Origin: Zygnema cylindricum
Taxonomy: Eukaryota > Streptophyta > Zygnematophyceae > Zygnematales > Zygnemataceae
Assembly (NCBI GenBank): GCA_037447655.1
Contig: JBBHKE010001915.1
Span: forward strand, 137,599 to 201,598
Length of the DNA stretch: 64,000 nucleotides
Reading direction: 5' to 3'
The position numbers and the translations under genes were made by a program. Shown piece after piece: positions 1-10,289 of this stretch (positions within the stretch are counted from its first letter, which is position 1; each line of letters begins with the position of its first letter). The notes below the pieces were generated by a model that was not told the origin of the DNA, ran no database searches, and saw nothing but the letters and a program-made list of their open reading frames with translations.

Positions 1-1
1 G

Positions 2-935
2 GAGCTCTCCCCGCAGGCCCTGAAGGCCCGTCTGGCCTCCTCCCTGGGCCTCCTCCCCCGCCAGGTGGAGGTTTGGTTCCAGAACCGGCGCGCGCGCAGC
101 AAGCTGAAGCGGCTCGAGGCGGAGGCCGCCGCGCAGCGCCGCCAGGCCGACGCAGCGCGCGACGACAGCCGCCGCCTCCGGACCCAGCTGCAGGTGCGCT
201 GCCGTACCGGGCCGATATGCGCGATATGCAAGATATCGGATGCTGGGGAGGGCGATGATGGGTATGGGGACGGTATGGGAGATTGTGGAGACGATTTCGT
301 GCGATCGGGGTGTTGGTTTACGTGGAGGTTTTGTTTTTTGTTTTGTTGTGTGACGTGATCTGATGTTTGGCGGACTTGATGGAGCGTGATTTGGTGTAGC
401 GTGAACGTGATCTCGTGTGACGTCATGTGATGTGTGACGGGAGGTTGTGTGACGTGACGTGCTGGATGTGCTGGATCTGGTGTGGTCGTGACATGATCCG
501 ACGTGACGTGGTCTGGTTTGTAGCGTGAGGTGCTGACGTGATCTGATGTAACGCAGTCTGCTGTGACGTAATCTGCTGTAGCGTGATCTCGTGTGACGCT
601 GATGATCTCATGTTGCGTGATCTCAAATGACGCGATCTGATGTAACGTCATGAAATATGACGTGATTGGTATGACGTCATGCGATGTGACGTGATTTAAA
701 ATCCCATGTGACGTGATGAACCGTGACTGGTCGGAACGGAATGGGGTGAAACGCGGCACGATCGCACGGTCCGGGGGGTGATCTGACGGCTGGGATTGGT
801 TGGTCGGTGCAGCAAGCGCACGCGGAGATCGCGAGTCTGACGGCGGCGGCGCAGGCGGGCGCGCGGACGGTGGTGGTCCTGTGCCCGCAGTGCGAGAGGA
901 TACAGATGCTGCCGCGGCCGCCGCCCAGCCAATGA
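2..935 (+). CDS. HD-Zip class II transcription factor, 3' part (5' end outside window)
   Basis: Two exons are visible, 2..193 and 813..935, joined by a GT-AG intron in phase 0. The first encodes the end of a homeodomain: helix 3 with WFQNRRAR, where N is the invariant Asn51 and the arginines contact DNA. A leucine-zipper-like helix with spaced Leu and Arg follows (KRLEAEA to RRLRTQLQ). The second exon carries LCPQCER, the CPxCE-type motif that marks HD-Zip class II proteins and senses redox state, and it stops at 933..935. HD-Zip II factors act in the nucleus as dimers on pseudopalindromic CAATNATTG sites, usually as repressors in shade and auxin responses. The coding exons are strongly GC-rich, unlike the AT-rich flanks. 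The zipper is Ala/Arg-rich and looks weaker than usual. The start and N-terminal domain lie upstream of the window. Class assignment is fairly secure; the ortholog is not. Confidence 0.85.
349..720. repeat. degenerate TGACGT-rich tandem repeat in HD-Zip intron
   Basis: The HD-Zip II intron (194..812) is largely made of imperfect units of about 10 to 14 bases built on TGTGACGTGATCTGATG. TGACGT occurs about eleven times, with the full palindrome TGACGTCA at 418..425 and 672..679. This is the core bound by bZIP factors of the TGA/CREB type. Repeat structure is seen directly; any binding role is inference. Confidence 0.75.
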
Positions 936-1760
936 GGAGGAGGAGAGAGAGAGAGAGAGAGAGACTCATTTTCGGGAGCGAAGAAGGGAAAGCGAAGAAG
1001 GGAAGGGTGAGGGGGAGGAAGAGGGAAAGGGAGAGGGAGGGAGAGGGAGGGAGAGGGAGAGGGAGAGGCAGAGAGTTGCTGTAAGACAACATGTAAAAAG
1101 AAGAAGGGAAATGGGAGGGAGGAAATGGAAGGAGAGGATAAGGGAGGGAGGTTCATGGAAAGGTGTAAAGAGAGGGAGGGAGAAGGGAAGTGCGAGAGAA
1201 GGACAGAAGGGTTCTTGGCGTCAACAAAGTAGCAAAAAAAAGACAAAAATGACTATTTGCACCATCTACTAGATACGCGAGGGGGAAGAGGAGGGTCAGA
1301 GGGTTGCTTCCTAGATGTGAAGGGAGAGAAACCAGAAGGGAGGAAGAGAGGGGTGTGGAGAGGAGAGAGAGAAGGCGCAAGTTTAAAGGGGGATTTAGTT
1401 GAGTTAGGATTACAATCGCATTGAAGAGTAGGTCCTGGTTGCTCAGGAAGTAGAGCTCAAGTTAAGGTTTTAGAGTGAGGTCTAGGTGCAAGGCGAGGGA
1501 GAGGGAGAGGGAGAGAGAGGAGAGGGAGAGGGAGGAGAGGGAGAGGGAGGGGAAACAGGCGAGGGAGAGTAAGAGGGAGAGGGAGGGAGAGGAGAGGGAG
1601 AGGGAGGGGAAGTCAGGGAAAGGGATATGGGGGAGTGGAAGGGAGAGAGCGAGACAGAGGGGGAGGCAGGAAGAGAAAGAGAGAGGCTTTGTAGGTACGA
1701 CCTGTAGGCTCGGCCAAAGGCATGGCAGAAACTGTACAGAACAAACCATGCCCCTTTAGA
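936..1760. repeat. polypurine GA/GGGAGA simple repeats downstream of HD-Zip gene
   Basis: After the HD-Zip stop the plus strand is nearly pure purine: (GA)n at 945..964, GGGAGA units to 1078 and again at 1495..1690. Open frames here, such as Ser/Leu/Pro-rich ones on the minus strand, are products of the low complexity and not genes. The first part may be the 3' UTR of the HD-Zip gene. No polyadenylation site can be assigned with confidence. Confidence 0.8.
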
Positions 1761-3328
1761 AGGAAAAGGAAACCTAAAACTAAAATGTTTCCTTTGATGG
1801 AGTTGTCGCGCTGCACGATAATTAGAGAGGTGAAGAGCCATTTACCTTTTAGATTTAAAACTGTGGAGCATTTCCATGCATTTTGTTACAGCAATTGAGA
1901 CAGCAAAGTCCCTCTCTCTCTGTCTCTCTTTTTTTTTTCGGGATTCCGTAACTTTTTGGGCGATTCAAAAACATCAGTTTCCGGTAGAGCTCCGTCGCTC
2001 TTCCGTTTTCAGTTTTAGGGTTTTGGAGCCAAAACAGAGGACGTCCATTTAGAATTTTCGAGTCACACTCGGTTCTTTTGCAAACCAATTTTGTAAATAT
2101 GCTTGATGGGATTGAACCATGCAATGAATTTGATTTATAGACCTGGTTTGTGTTGAATTCTTTAATGTTTACGGAAGCTAAATGTGTTTTTTGTACGACA
2201 TACTTGTGTTGAATTTGATCGTGGAGATGCTCTATTGTTATGTTTTGGTAATACGTTGTCGTGTAATGGAGATGACATGACAACTTCACGCCTACTTTGT
2301 ATTATCTCATTCATATTGAATGATGAATAAAAAAGAGGGTAAAGGTCAGTTTCGGGCGATACAATTGGATAGAATGCCTGCATATAATATTTTTTTGTTT
2401 AGATAGACAATTCTTCGTGTATGTATTTTTGTCTGTTGTCGTCTTATATTTTTGGTGCAAAAATCTCCTGTCACCAATCTATTTTTATACTATCCTCTGT
2501 GAGAGCCTGGTGTGGTTAACGGTGCACACCCCTCAGGCAAATACTGATGGAAGAGAACTGACATGGACTTTCTGCAATTTTGAATATTGATATGTTATGT
2601 TTTTGGTGCCTAGAAAAGGACACACCTTCTTTATTTACCTACATTTTCAGTATCTTGACTTAGCCTGTTCCAGCTCACTTCCGTAGTTAGTTTTTAAACG
2701 GATATTGTAAAAGGCATCGATGTAAACGTAAAAGTGGAATTTCCAAAGTTGCTCTATTGCCAAAGGCGAGGGATCTGGAATGCGTGTACAAAATCCAAGT
2801 TCCTAGCCTCCCATTCTGCTTTGCATGTATAAGCCAGTAATATTTAAGAATATTGTCTGTTTATGAGCTTTATATTTTGACAGAAAATAGGATGTAATGA
2901 TGGATGTGGCGTTTTCGTCGGATAATGTCAATGGTTTGTTAATGTTCATTGAACTTTTTCATGTCTAAGTAGGTAATTCTCACACCTGCGGCAAGTAGGG
3001 AATGTTTGTTTAATGTTTGTATGATTTTTATGTGACGTTACCCGATGTTACCCGCTTTTTAACCGTTTTTTACCAAATATCGGTAGCATTGTATAAACAT
3101 GATATAAACAAGCATTCCTTACTTAGCCGCCCGGGTGAATAACACTCCTGGTAATGCTGCTGCCTTTAAACAACAACGAGGCGGCATGGCAATTTGCGTC
3201 AATGCAACTAAGACACATCCTTCAAAATCTCCCTCTCTTTCTCTCTCTCCCTCTTCCATAGTTAGAAAGCAACAACATGGTGGCTCGTGTCTTCCAGTAA
3301 AAATCGGTCCGCTTTAAAGAAGGGAAAG
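1761..3328. other. AT-rich intergenic DNA, no gene seen
   Basis: I find no frame with coding character, no family motif and no clear repeat structure here, apart from short T and CT tracts near 1912..1938 and 3234..3255. Confidence 0.6.
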
Positions 3329-3371
3329 GTACGATACGGTACGGTACGGTACGGTACGGTACGGTACGGTA
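3329..3371. repeat. (ACGGT)n microsatellite
   Basis: About eight consecutive ACGGT pentamers, the first imperfect (GTACGATACGGT). The same GTACGG word is frequent through the following 7 kb, so this may be an expansion of a locally common motif. Confidence 0.9.
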
Positions 3372-4667
3372 ACGCAAAAGCAACAAAAGCCCAGCGCGCC
3401 AATGCCCGAGTGCGGCAGCAGATGATGGGTTGACGTACGGAAAAAGCTGACAACGAAATAGAGGGGACTGGTATTATTACTGCAAGAGAAGCTACAAGAA
3501 GTGTAGCTACTTTATAATTGCTATGAATGTACCTGAAAGTTTTGTTTTTTAGGGAAATTGTACAGTGTATATGACAGGCTAATTGTAAACCCGCTTCTAT
3601 TTTAGTGTACTCGGTCCTAAAATTTTCGTAAATTGTCCTAAGTTTTCTCGAACACGCTGGTTATAATTCCTCGTTCCCATTCGTCAGCTTCTGACGGTTT
3701 GCCGAAGTGCCTTGTCATTTGTACGTTGGCAAGTATGGATCAGTACAGCCTGTTCCCACGCCGTACAAATATCTACAGGATCAGTGAGGAACAGAAGTTC
3801 AGGTGATTCTGCAGTATTATATGCATTCCGTAGTAGTAATTATAGCTGTCCCCAGAAAAAAAATGGAAGTACACTGGATTACAGTACTTTCTAGTTCTGA
3901 TACGGTACAAAATGACAAGCTAACGTACTCTAATGTTTTTTATAGGGGTGCTGCCATTTTGTCGACTGACACCTGGCGCTCTAAGACACAGCTGTACTGA
4001 TGATTCGGCGCTAGGTGCAGTACGGTTTTGTATGCGGACAAACCGTGGTGCGGTTTTATTTCTTTTCAATTTGACAAGAAGTGGATTTTGTCCTTTTGCC
4101 GGCACCTTGATGGAGCTGGTACAGATAATGATGAAGTGATGTCAGATTGAAGAGCATCCTTCCGCTAAAAAACAGACACTATTCAAAAGCTTTGTACTTC
4201 GGCGTGACTGTCCATGTTTGTTCCCTTCGACCGAAAAATATAACGATTTAAGGGGAATTCTCTTCGATGTTCGATCCCAACTGTGGATTCTGGAATATTT
4301 GTCCGCGCTATTTCTGTTTTCCGTAAAATTCTCTAGAAGATGTTCAGCGCACACGGGATTAATTAAGCGCGCACTAAAGACTTTTCTTCTCGTACCAAAT
4401 TTACTCTTGACGCGCGAAGACAAAGTGAAAGAGTGGGCAGGCGTCAAAGTTTCTCCTCCCAAAAAGTACACTTCGCGATCTGGCCGACGGCCGGCGCAAA
4501 GTTTGTCCGTCAAGTGAGACGCCCGGCGCCACGCTGGCCGACTGCCGGCTGCAAAGGTTGTCCAACAGTCGGGCAGCTTACGAACAGCAACTACAGTAAA
4601 GTACTGTGCTGCGTAAAACGGAATTCTGGGGGGGGGGGCGACGCGCCGTCCGCACCCCCTTCAGATC
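3372..4667. other. intergenic DNA with a GC-rich imperfect duplication, no gene seen
   Basis: No supported gene. Within it two similar GC-rich segments, about 4481..4508 and 4531..4562, share CTGGCCGAC, GCCGGC and GCAAAG/GTTTGTCC-like blocks and look like an old tandem duplication. A run of nine or more G lies at 4628..4638. Confidence 0.5.
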
Positions 4668-4670
4668 TTA

Positions 4671-5623
4671 GGGTACGTCCCCATGTATTAAAGTATCGAC
4701 TTTAATCTGTCGTTTTAACCCAAAACGCAGTTTCGTACAAGAAAAACTTTAGCCGTACAAAGAAATCAATTCTTTAAAAGTACAGCAAACCTCAAGTCGA
4801 TACTTTGAATGTACTCCATGTTTGTCGTCATTTGAACGCATTTTGGCGTTTTCCTTTTTTCGACCCCCGGGCAAGAGAATCCAGCCCGTCAAAAACTTCA
4901 TCAAAAATCACCTCGCGACCTGATTTCAGGGAAAGTACCACCCAAAAAACGAATGAAAAACGACCCACGCACGCGCCACACGAGTGGGAAAATTTTAGGA
5001 CGAGGGAGAGTACTCGCTATTTTTCTCCCTGCCCGTCACGAGCATGTACGGAAAAGACGAGGATGTACGGAAAAAATCTGCAGGGGTCTCGGACCTCCAA
5101 TTTCATTCACGGGTCCTCGGTATAATTTTGCATCGTCGTCGCCTCTCCCCTCTCCCTCTCGCGATATCACTTACATCTCACACTTTTTAGAATGAGGCAC
5201 GACAAAACTGGTATGAAATGAAAGATATTTGAAAAATAATTCTTCTGACTACCTTTATGTATGTTTTTATAGCAAGTAGAGCGAAAAAAATAGAGAAAAC
5301 GAAACTGGGTATCCATGGCCGAAAGTTCTTGAATCTGTGACGTCACAGGTGAGTGTGACGTCACAGTGTTACAAAACCCTAAACATCTGCCATGTCACAA
5401 AATTACAAAAATGTAGACGTCTACAACTGTCGTTGTTTTTGTTGGAGTCACCAATTTCTTAGTCGTCGTCAACCGTCACAAAGTTGTACCTACGTCTACA
5501 ACCGTCACATGTCAAAGTTCCGATTTCATTTTCGCACATAGGGACGCTTTTCAAAGTAGTACGGAACACTTCATTACAGTCCAAAGTACTTTTTCAAAGT
5601 ATCGCTTACATGGGGATGTACCC
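4671..5623. mobile_element. TIR element A, PIF/Harbinger (Tourist-like) type, non-autonomous
   Basis: The element starts GGGTACGTCCCCATGTA and ends TACATGGGGATGTACCC, an inverted pair. It is flanked by TTA at 4668..4670 and 5624..5626, the 3-bp duplication typical of PIF/Harbinger and Tourist elements. Length is 953 bp. The inside holds GTAGACGTCTACAAC-like palindromic subterminal repeats and a middle block shared with elements B and C. No DDE transposase can be recognised, so it would depend on one elsewhere. Superfamily is inferred from the TTA duplication and the GGG start. Confidence 0.8.
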
Positions 5624-5626
5624 TTA

Positions 5627-6570
5627 GGGTGTGTTCCCATGTAACCGAAACTTTAAAATGTTACTTTGGATTTTAGCGCATATTTTATGGTGTGCTTTTC
5701 AAAGTGTTCTTATGTCGATCATTACTTGCGCCGTTATTACTTCAAATATGTGACAGTTGTAGACGTCTACAAAATGTGCGACAGTCTACGAAACGAAATG
5801 TAGACGACTACGAAACTACGAAACTTCCTAAAATTGGTGACGTCTACAAAAACGGCGACGGTTGTAGACGTCGAGGATTTTGTGACGTTGTAGATGTTTA
5901 GGGTTTTGTGACATAGCGAAGTCATGCTACGATGTGACGTCATCAGTACGTAAATTTTCCGCCATGGCTTCCCGATTTTGTTTTCTTATCTATTATCATT
6001 CGATATGCCATCAAACACAGACCAAAAATATATATAAAAAAAAAATCTCATTTCATACTATTATTGTTCCATCTCGTGTAAATAAGAGAGAAAGAGGAGC
6101 GGTCGAGTGAGAAAAAGGGGGAGAGACAAGGACGACGTAAAATTTTGCAAAGGACCCATGAATGAAAGTGGAGGTCCGAGACCACTACGATTTTTTTTCC
6201 GTACATGCTCGTCATTTTATTACGTACATGCGCGTGACGAGCAGGGGAAAAAATAGAGTGTACTCTACGTCGCTCACAATTTTTGAAAATGTTTGACGCG
6301 TGCGATCCCGGTTTTCTATTCGTCAATACGTCATTATTTTGATCAAAATCAGGTCGCGATTTGATTCCAATGCAAGTGTGAAGATGAGCTGGAAGTAGGT
6401 CGCGATGACAGTAACGCCAAATTGGCGTACCTTCCAAGTTCTAAGATGATGCAAAATGTACTTCTATTTTTGCCCATTTTTCGTACGGCGTAATATTATC
6501 TCGTTGCAAGTCTCGTTTTTTGTGAGAACGACGGAAAAAAAACCTTACTTGAACACATGGGGACACACCC
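5627..6570. mobile_element. TIR element B, same TTA family, opposite orientation
   Basis: Ends are GGGTGTGTTCCCATGT and ACATGGGGACACACCC, with TTA at 5624..5626 and 6571..6573. Length is 944 bp. The left TTA is also the right TTA of element A, so the two sit back to back with a single shared trinucleotide. Its internal block is homologous to A and C but reversed, for example the region 6150..6260. It preserves an empty copy of the site where a MITE inserted in element C (TA at 5801..5802). No transposase is seen. Confidence 0.8.
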
Positions 6571-6573
6571 TTA

Positions 6574-7520
6574 GGGGCACTATAACAGCAGCGAAACGAC
6601 GTGGCGTCATCCGATCAGCCAAACACACTCTACAAAGAGATTGCCACCGTCCACTGAAATACAACATCGCCACGGTAAATGGTCGACGAGGTGCTGACAT
6701 CACTCACAACGCAATTTGGCATTTTTTTCTTATTTTATTAGGGCGAAGGTCACCCATCCTAGTTGTTGTTCTTAAATTGCCCGTTTCAAAACCTCTGCAG
6801 TCGGTAGTCGGCTGGCAGATTTTGCGCGTCTTGTAGCAATTATAGTACTGTTGAGTATCGCGTAATTTCATATCGCGGTAATTTCGATATTCGTTATATC
6901 AAATATCGATCGAGCAAACTTCTGGATATATCGTACCGAGACCAACAAAAAGTATCGCGGTATATATCGCGATATATAGTATTTTTAAAATTTAATATTT
7001 TACATAATATGTTATTTTAGGGATATAGACAACTTGTTTAATATGCGACATACGACATGATTTTCATTCCATGACTTAAAAGTAGACGCCGCAAAATTTA
7101 ACCGACAAAAAAGTAATAATTCCGTAATTCATATTATTAATTATTTAGTACGTAGAGATTTCACATACGAAAAGGTCACACTAATTAAGTCAAAGTATAA
7201 TCTGAAAAAAAGAAATTGCAGACTGTTCTTTTCATGCTTTCGGGCAAGAATACTTACCAATCTGCAAGCATTTTTGCGAGCATCTACCAATCTGCAGATT
7301 GGTAGCCTTTACGGCTTATCCATTTCCAGCGACTAATATTATATAAAGGTTACACTTTTAGTTTTCTCCATGGATTCCCAAAGGATGGGAGGTACATGGG
7401 GGGTGAAGAGGATAATTACACTTAAATGCTTCCGGATATTTATTACCAGCAGCAGGAGCATTAGTTTTAGCAGCAGTAGCAAAAATAGTTATAATTATAA
7501 ACCTTATAAAACCCTAAGCT
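6574..7520. other. intergenic DNA with clustered ATATCGCGATAT-like palindromes
   Basis: No gene seen. The stretch 6850..6985 is a run of TATCGCGATA, GATATTC and ATATATCG words, largely self-complementary. A comparable run lies at 33855..33970. A small direct repeat AATCTGCA(A/G) occurs near 7258..7302. Confidence 0.5.
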
Positions 7521-7523
7521 TTA

Positions 7524-9765
7524 GGGCGTGTTCCCATATGTTCAAATAAGGGTTTTTTTCCGTCGTTTTCACAAAAAATGGGACTTCCAACGAGAAAATA
7601 TTACGCCGTAGGAAAAATGGGCAAAAACATAAGTACATTTTACGTCATATTGGAACTTGGAAGGTATGAGAATTTGGCGTTATTATCATCGTGACCCACT
7701 TCCACCTCATCTTCACACTTGTAATGGAATCAAATCGAGATCTGATTTTAACCAAAATAATACCCTATCGACGAATAGAAAGCAGGTATTGCGCGCGTGA
7801 AACGTCATCGAAATTTTTTGAACGAGTGAGAGTACACGCTATTTTTTTCCATGCTTGTCACGCGCAAGTACGTTCAAAAATGACAAGCATGTCCGGAAAA
7901 AAAATCGTTGGGGTCTTGGACCTCCACTTTCATTCATGGGTCCTTTGCAAAAGTTTACAACGTCCTCGTCTCTCCCCATCTTTTTCATTCGACAGCTCCT
8001 CTTTCTCTCATCTCTAAATGAAATGCAGCAATAATAGTATAAAATGAAATATATATATTTTTTCTTCTTTTTTATATATTTTTGGTCTCATTTTTATGGC
8101 ATGTCGAATGATAAACGGTAAGAAAAAGAAATCGGGAAGCCATGTCGGAATGTTTACGTGTTGATGACGTCACAAGGTAGCATGACTTCGCAATGTCACA
8201 AAACCCTAAACATCTACAATGTTACAAAAAACTCGCCGTCTACAACTGTCGCCGTTTTTGTAGACGTCACTAATTTTAGGAAGTTTCGTAGTCGTCTACA
8301 CTGCCAATCGCTATTAGAGTAAATAAAGCTAATTCGGTGCCCTTTAAAAAAATAAAAATCTTGAAATACAATCCATAATTATATTTTTTCCATTATTCTA
8401 ATTAGGGTTTTTTTTCAATTAGCGTTAATAATGGAAGTACACTGCGATGGAAATAGTGTGACGTGCGGACAGGATATCTCCGTACGAAATGGTACTTTTT
8501 GAATTACAAAGGCATAAAAAGACACTTAACATTATTGCGCACACAAGTGAATGTGTATTGGAAGAAAGAGATGCAAACTCGTCGAAAAAAATCACGTTCT
8601 CATATGTTCGTCCGTCGACCACGTGAACAGCGCGACGGCGTACGAATTGTCATATTTTGTACGGCTACTCATATTACTGTAGACATCGAAAGGGCGGGTA
8701 TTTATTATTTATGACAATCCAAATTACAGTTAGGGATTAATTAGTATATATATATATATTTAAAAAAAAATAAAAAATTCCCGATTAGTGCTAATAACAC
8801 CATGTTTTTTTTACGCTATTTATTCCTTTACTCTAATAGCGATTGACGGTGTACATTTCGTTTCGTACTATCGTAGGCTGTCGCATATTTTGTAGACGTC
8901 TAGAACTGTCACATATTTGAACTTTTGAAGCATAGTTCAAAAGTAGGTGACCGTACGCCCATACAATATGCCTATTGTACGCAAAACATACAATATGCCC
9001 TTAAGACCCATATTGTATTGGCCGCAAAATGAAATAAAATAGGAACAGGGTTGAGTTGCACATCGATCGATAGAGAATTAAACGACATGTCTAAATTTTG
9101 AAAAAAAATCGGACAAAAAAAAATATTTCTGTGAGTTTTGAGGGACTTTTTATTTAAACCGTCAGATTAGGACGATCGGACGGTCGCTGATCAAAGTAGG
9201 CGATTTAAAAAGATCACATGAAAAGCCCATAACACAACTTACGAAAGGACAATCTGTCATATTAGCGTCTGCAATTTTGAGGGCCACACTAAATAAAGCC
9301 TCAAATTGACCAACCAGGCAGTATGGGACGATAAAAAAAAAAAATACCACACTGCCAAAAAAGTTACTAAAACCTACGGTAGAAATTTTGTTTGGTTGCC
9401 CGTCCGCGTTTTTTTTTTTTCTCGGTTTTTTTTCCCACGGAATGTCATCCTACGCCGTGTCAGTTCGCTAAAAATTTTCGTCCGGCGGCGTGCGCTGTAC
9501 TTTGATCTTACGTCAGATTCAGACGTTCGTACAGGAGTGTGCAAGACGCACACCCATACAGTATGCCTACGTTGCGCGAGTTTTGTGCAAAGTTTTGTGC
9601 GCCTACCAAGGGCCTACCATAAAAAAGCCTACTTTTGAAGTATGTTTTGAAGTAATGAAGGCGCAAGTAATGATTGACATGGGAACACTTTGAAAAGTAC
9701 ACCGTAAAATCTGCGCTAAAACCCAAAGTAACGTTTCAAAGTTTCGGTTACATGGGAACACGCCC
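7524..9765. mobile_element. TIR element C, TTA family, carrying a nested MITE
   Basis: Ends are GGGCGTGTTCCCAT and ATGGGAACACGCCC, flanked by TTA at 7521..7523 and 9766..9768. Length is 2242 bp. The left part is homologous to A and to B reversed; the extra length includes a 553-bp nested MITE at 8299..8851 and AT-rich DNA of unknown origin (8940..9400). No transposase motif is seen. The subterminal AAAGTAACGTTTCAAAGTTTCGG at the right matches the left end of B in inverted form. Confidence 0.8.
8299..8851. mobile_element. TA-flanked MITE nested in element C
   Basis: The left end CACTGCCAATCGCTATTAG is matched by the inverse of the right end (CACCGTCAATCGCTATTAG). TA flanks both sides (8297..8298 and 8852..8853). 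The uninterrupted site survives in element B, so the boundaries and the 2-bp duplication are directly demonstrated. TA duplication suggests a Tc1/mariner (Stowaway-like) origin. No coding capacity is seen. Confidence 0.85.
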
Positions 9766-9768
9766 TTA

Positions 9769-10289
9769 AACGCTCACTCCGTACAGGTATTAGTGAATGG
9801 CCAACGTGGCAGTGTTTTGGCGATCTACGCTACAGAACTGCAATCGTCCATTTTTACTGAACTCATTTTTTTCTGCCGCATTGCAGAAAAATGTAATATT
9901 TACATGCGACGTACAGTCAAGTTACAGAATTGTACCGTACAATTGCAGTGAGATCCGTACAGTACTGCGAAAAATATAGGGACTGTGGGGACCCTCGTAT
10001 TTCAAACGATCGGAAGTGTTCTTGGCATCGAAACGCCTTTTTCGAGTTCACAAAGTCGAGTCTTTCGTCCCATGGAGTCGCCCTAATTAGTTTAGTGCAC
10101 ACCATGCTGCAGCCAGAAGCATATTGCATGCGGCTAAATGACCTAGATGCGCAAATCCTGAATGCTCGAGAAAACACCAGTTTTGCAGGTGTTTAAATCA
10201 GAGGGAGTCGTTTGAAGTTCAGTCTCTTTCTCTCTCTCTTTCTCTCTCCTCTCTCTCTTGTTTCCCTCTGCTGAAGTTTCTTTGAAGCT
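9769..10289 (+). promoter_or_regulatory. upstream region of the CutC gene with pyrimidine-rich leader
   Basis: A CT-rich tract (10222..10268) lies just before the CutC start codon, as often seen in plant 5' UTRs (Y patch). No convincing TATA box can be placed. The region is bounded upstream by the TTA flank of element C, so the promoter may overlap transposon-derived DNA. Confidence 0.4.

Noticed and set aside
677-1246. Long minus-strand Ser/Leu/Pro/Phe-rich frame
   Set aside because: It crosses the HD-Zip exon 2 and a GA microsatellite; the composition comes from the CT strand and no domain is present.
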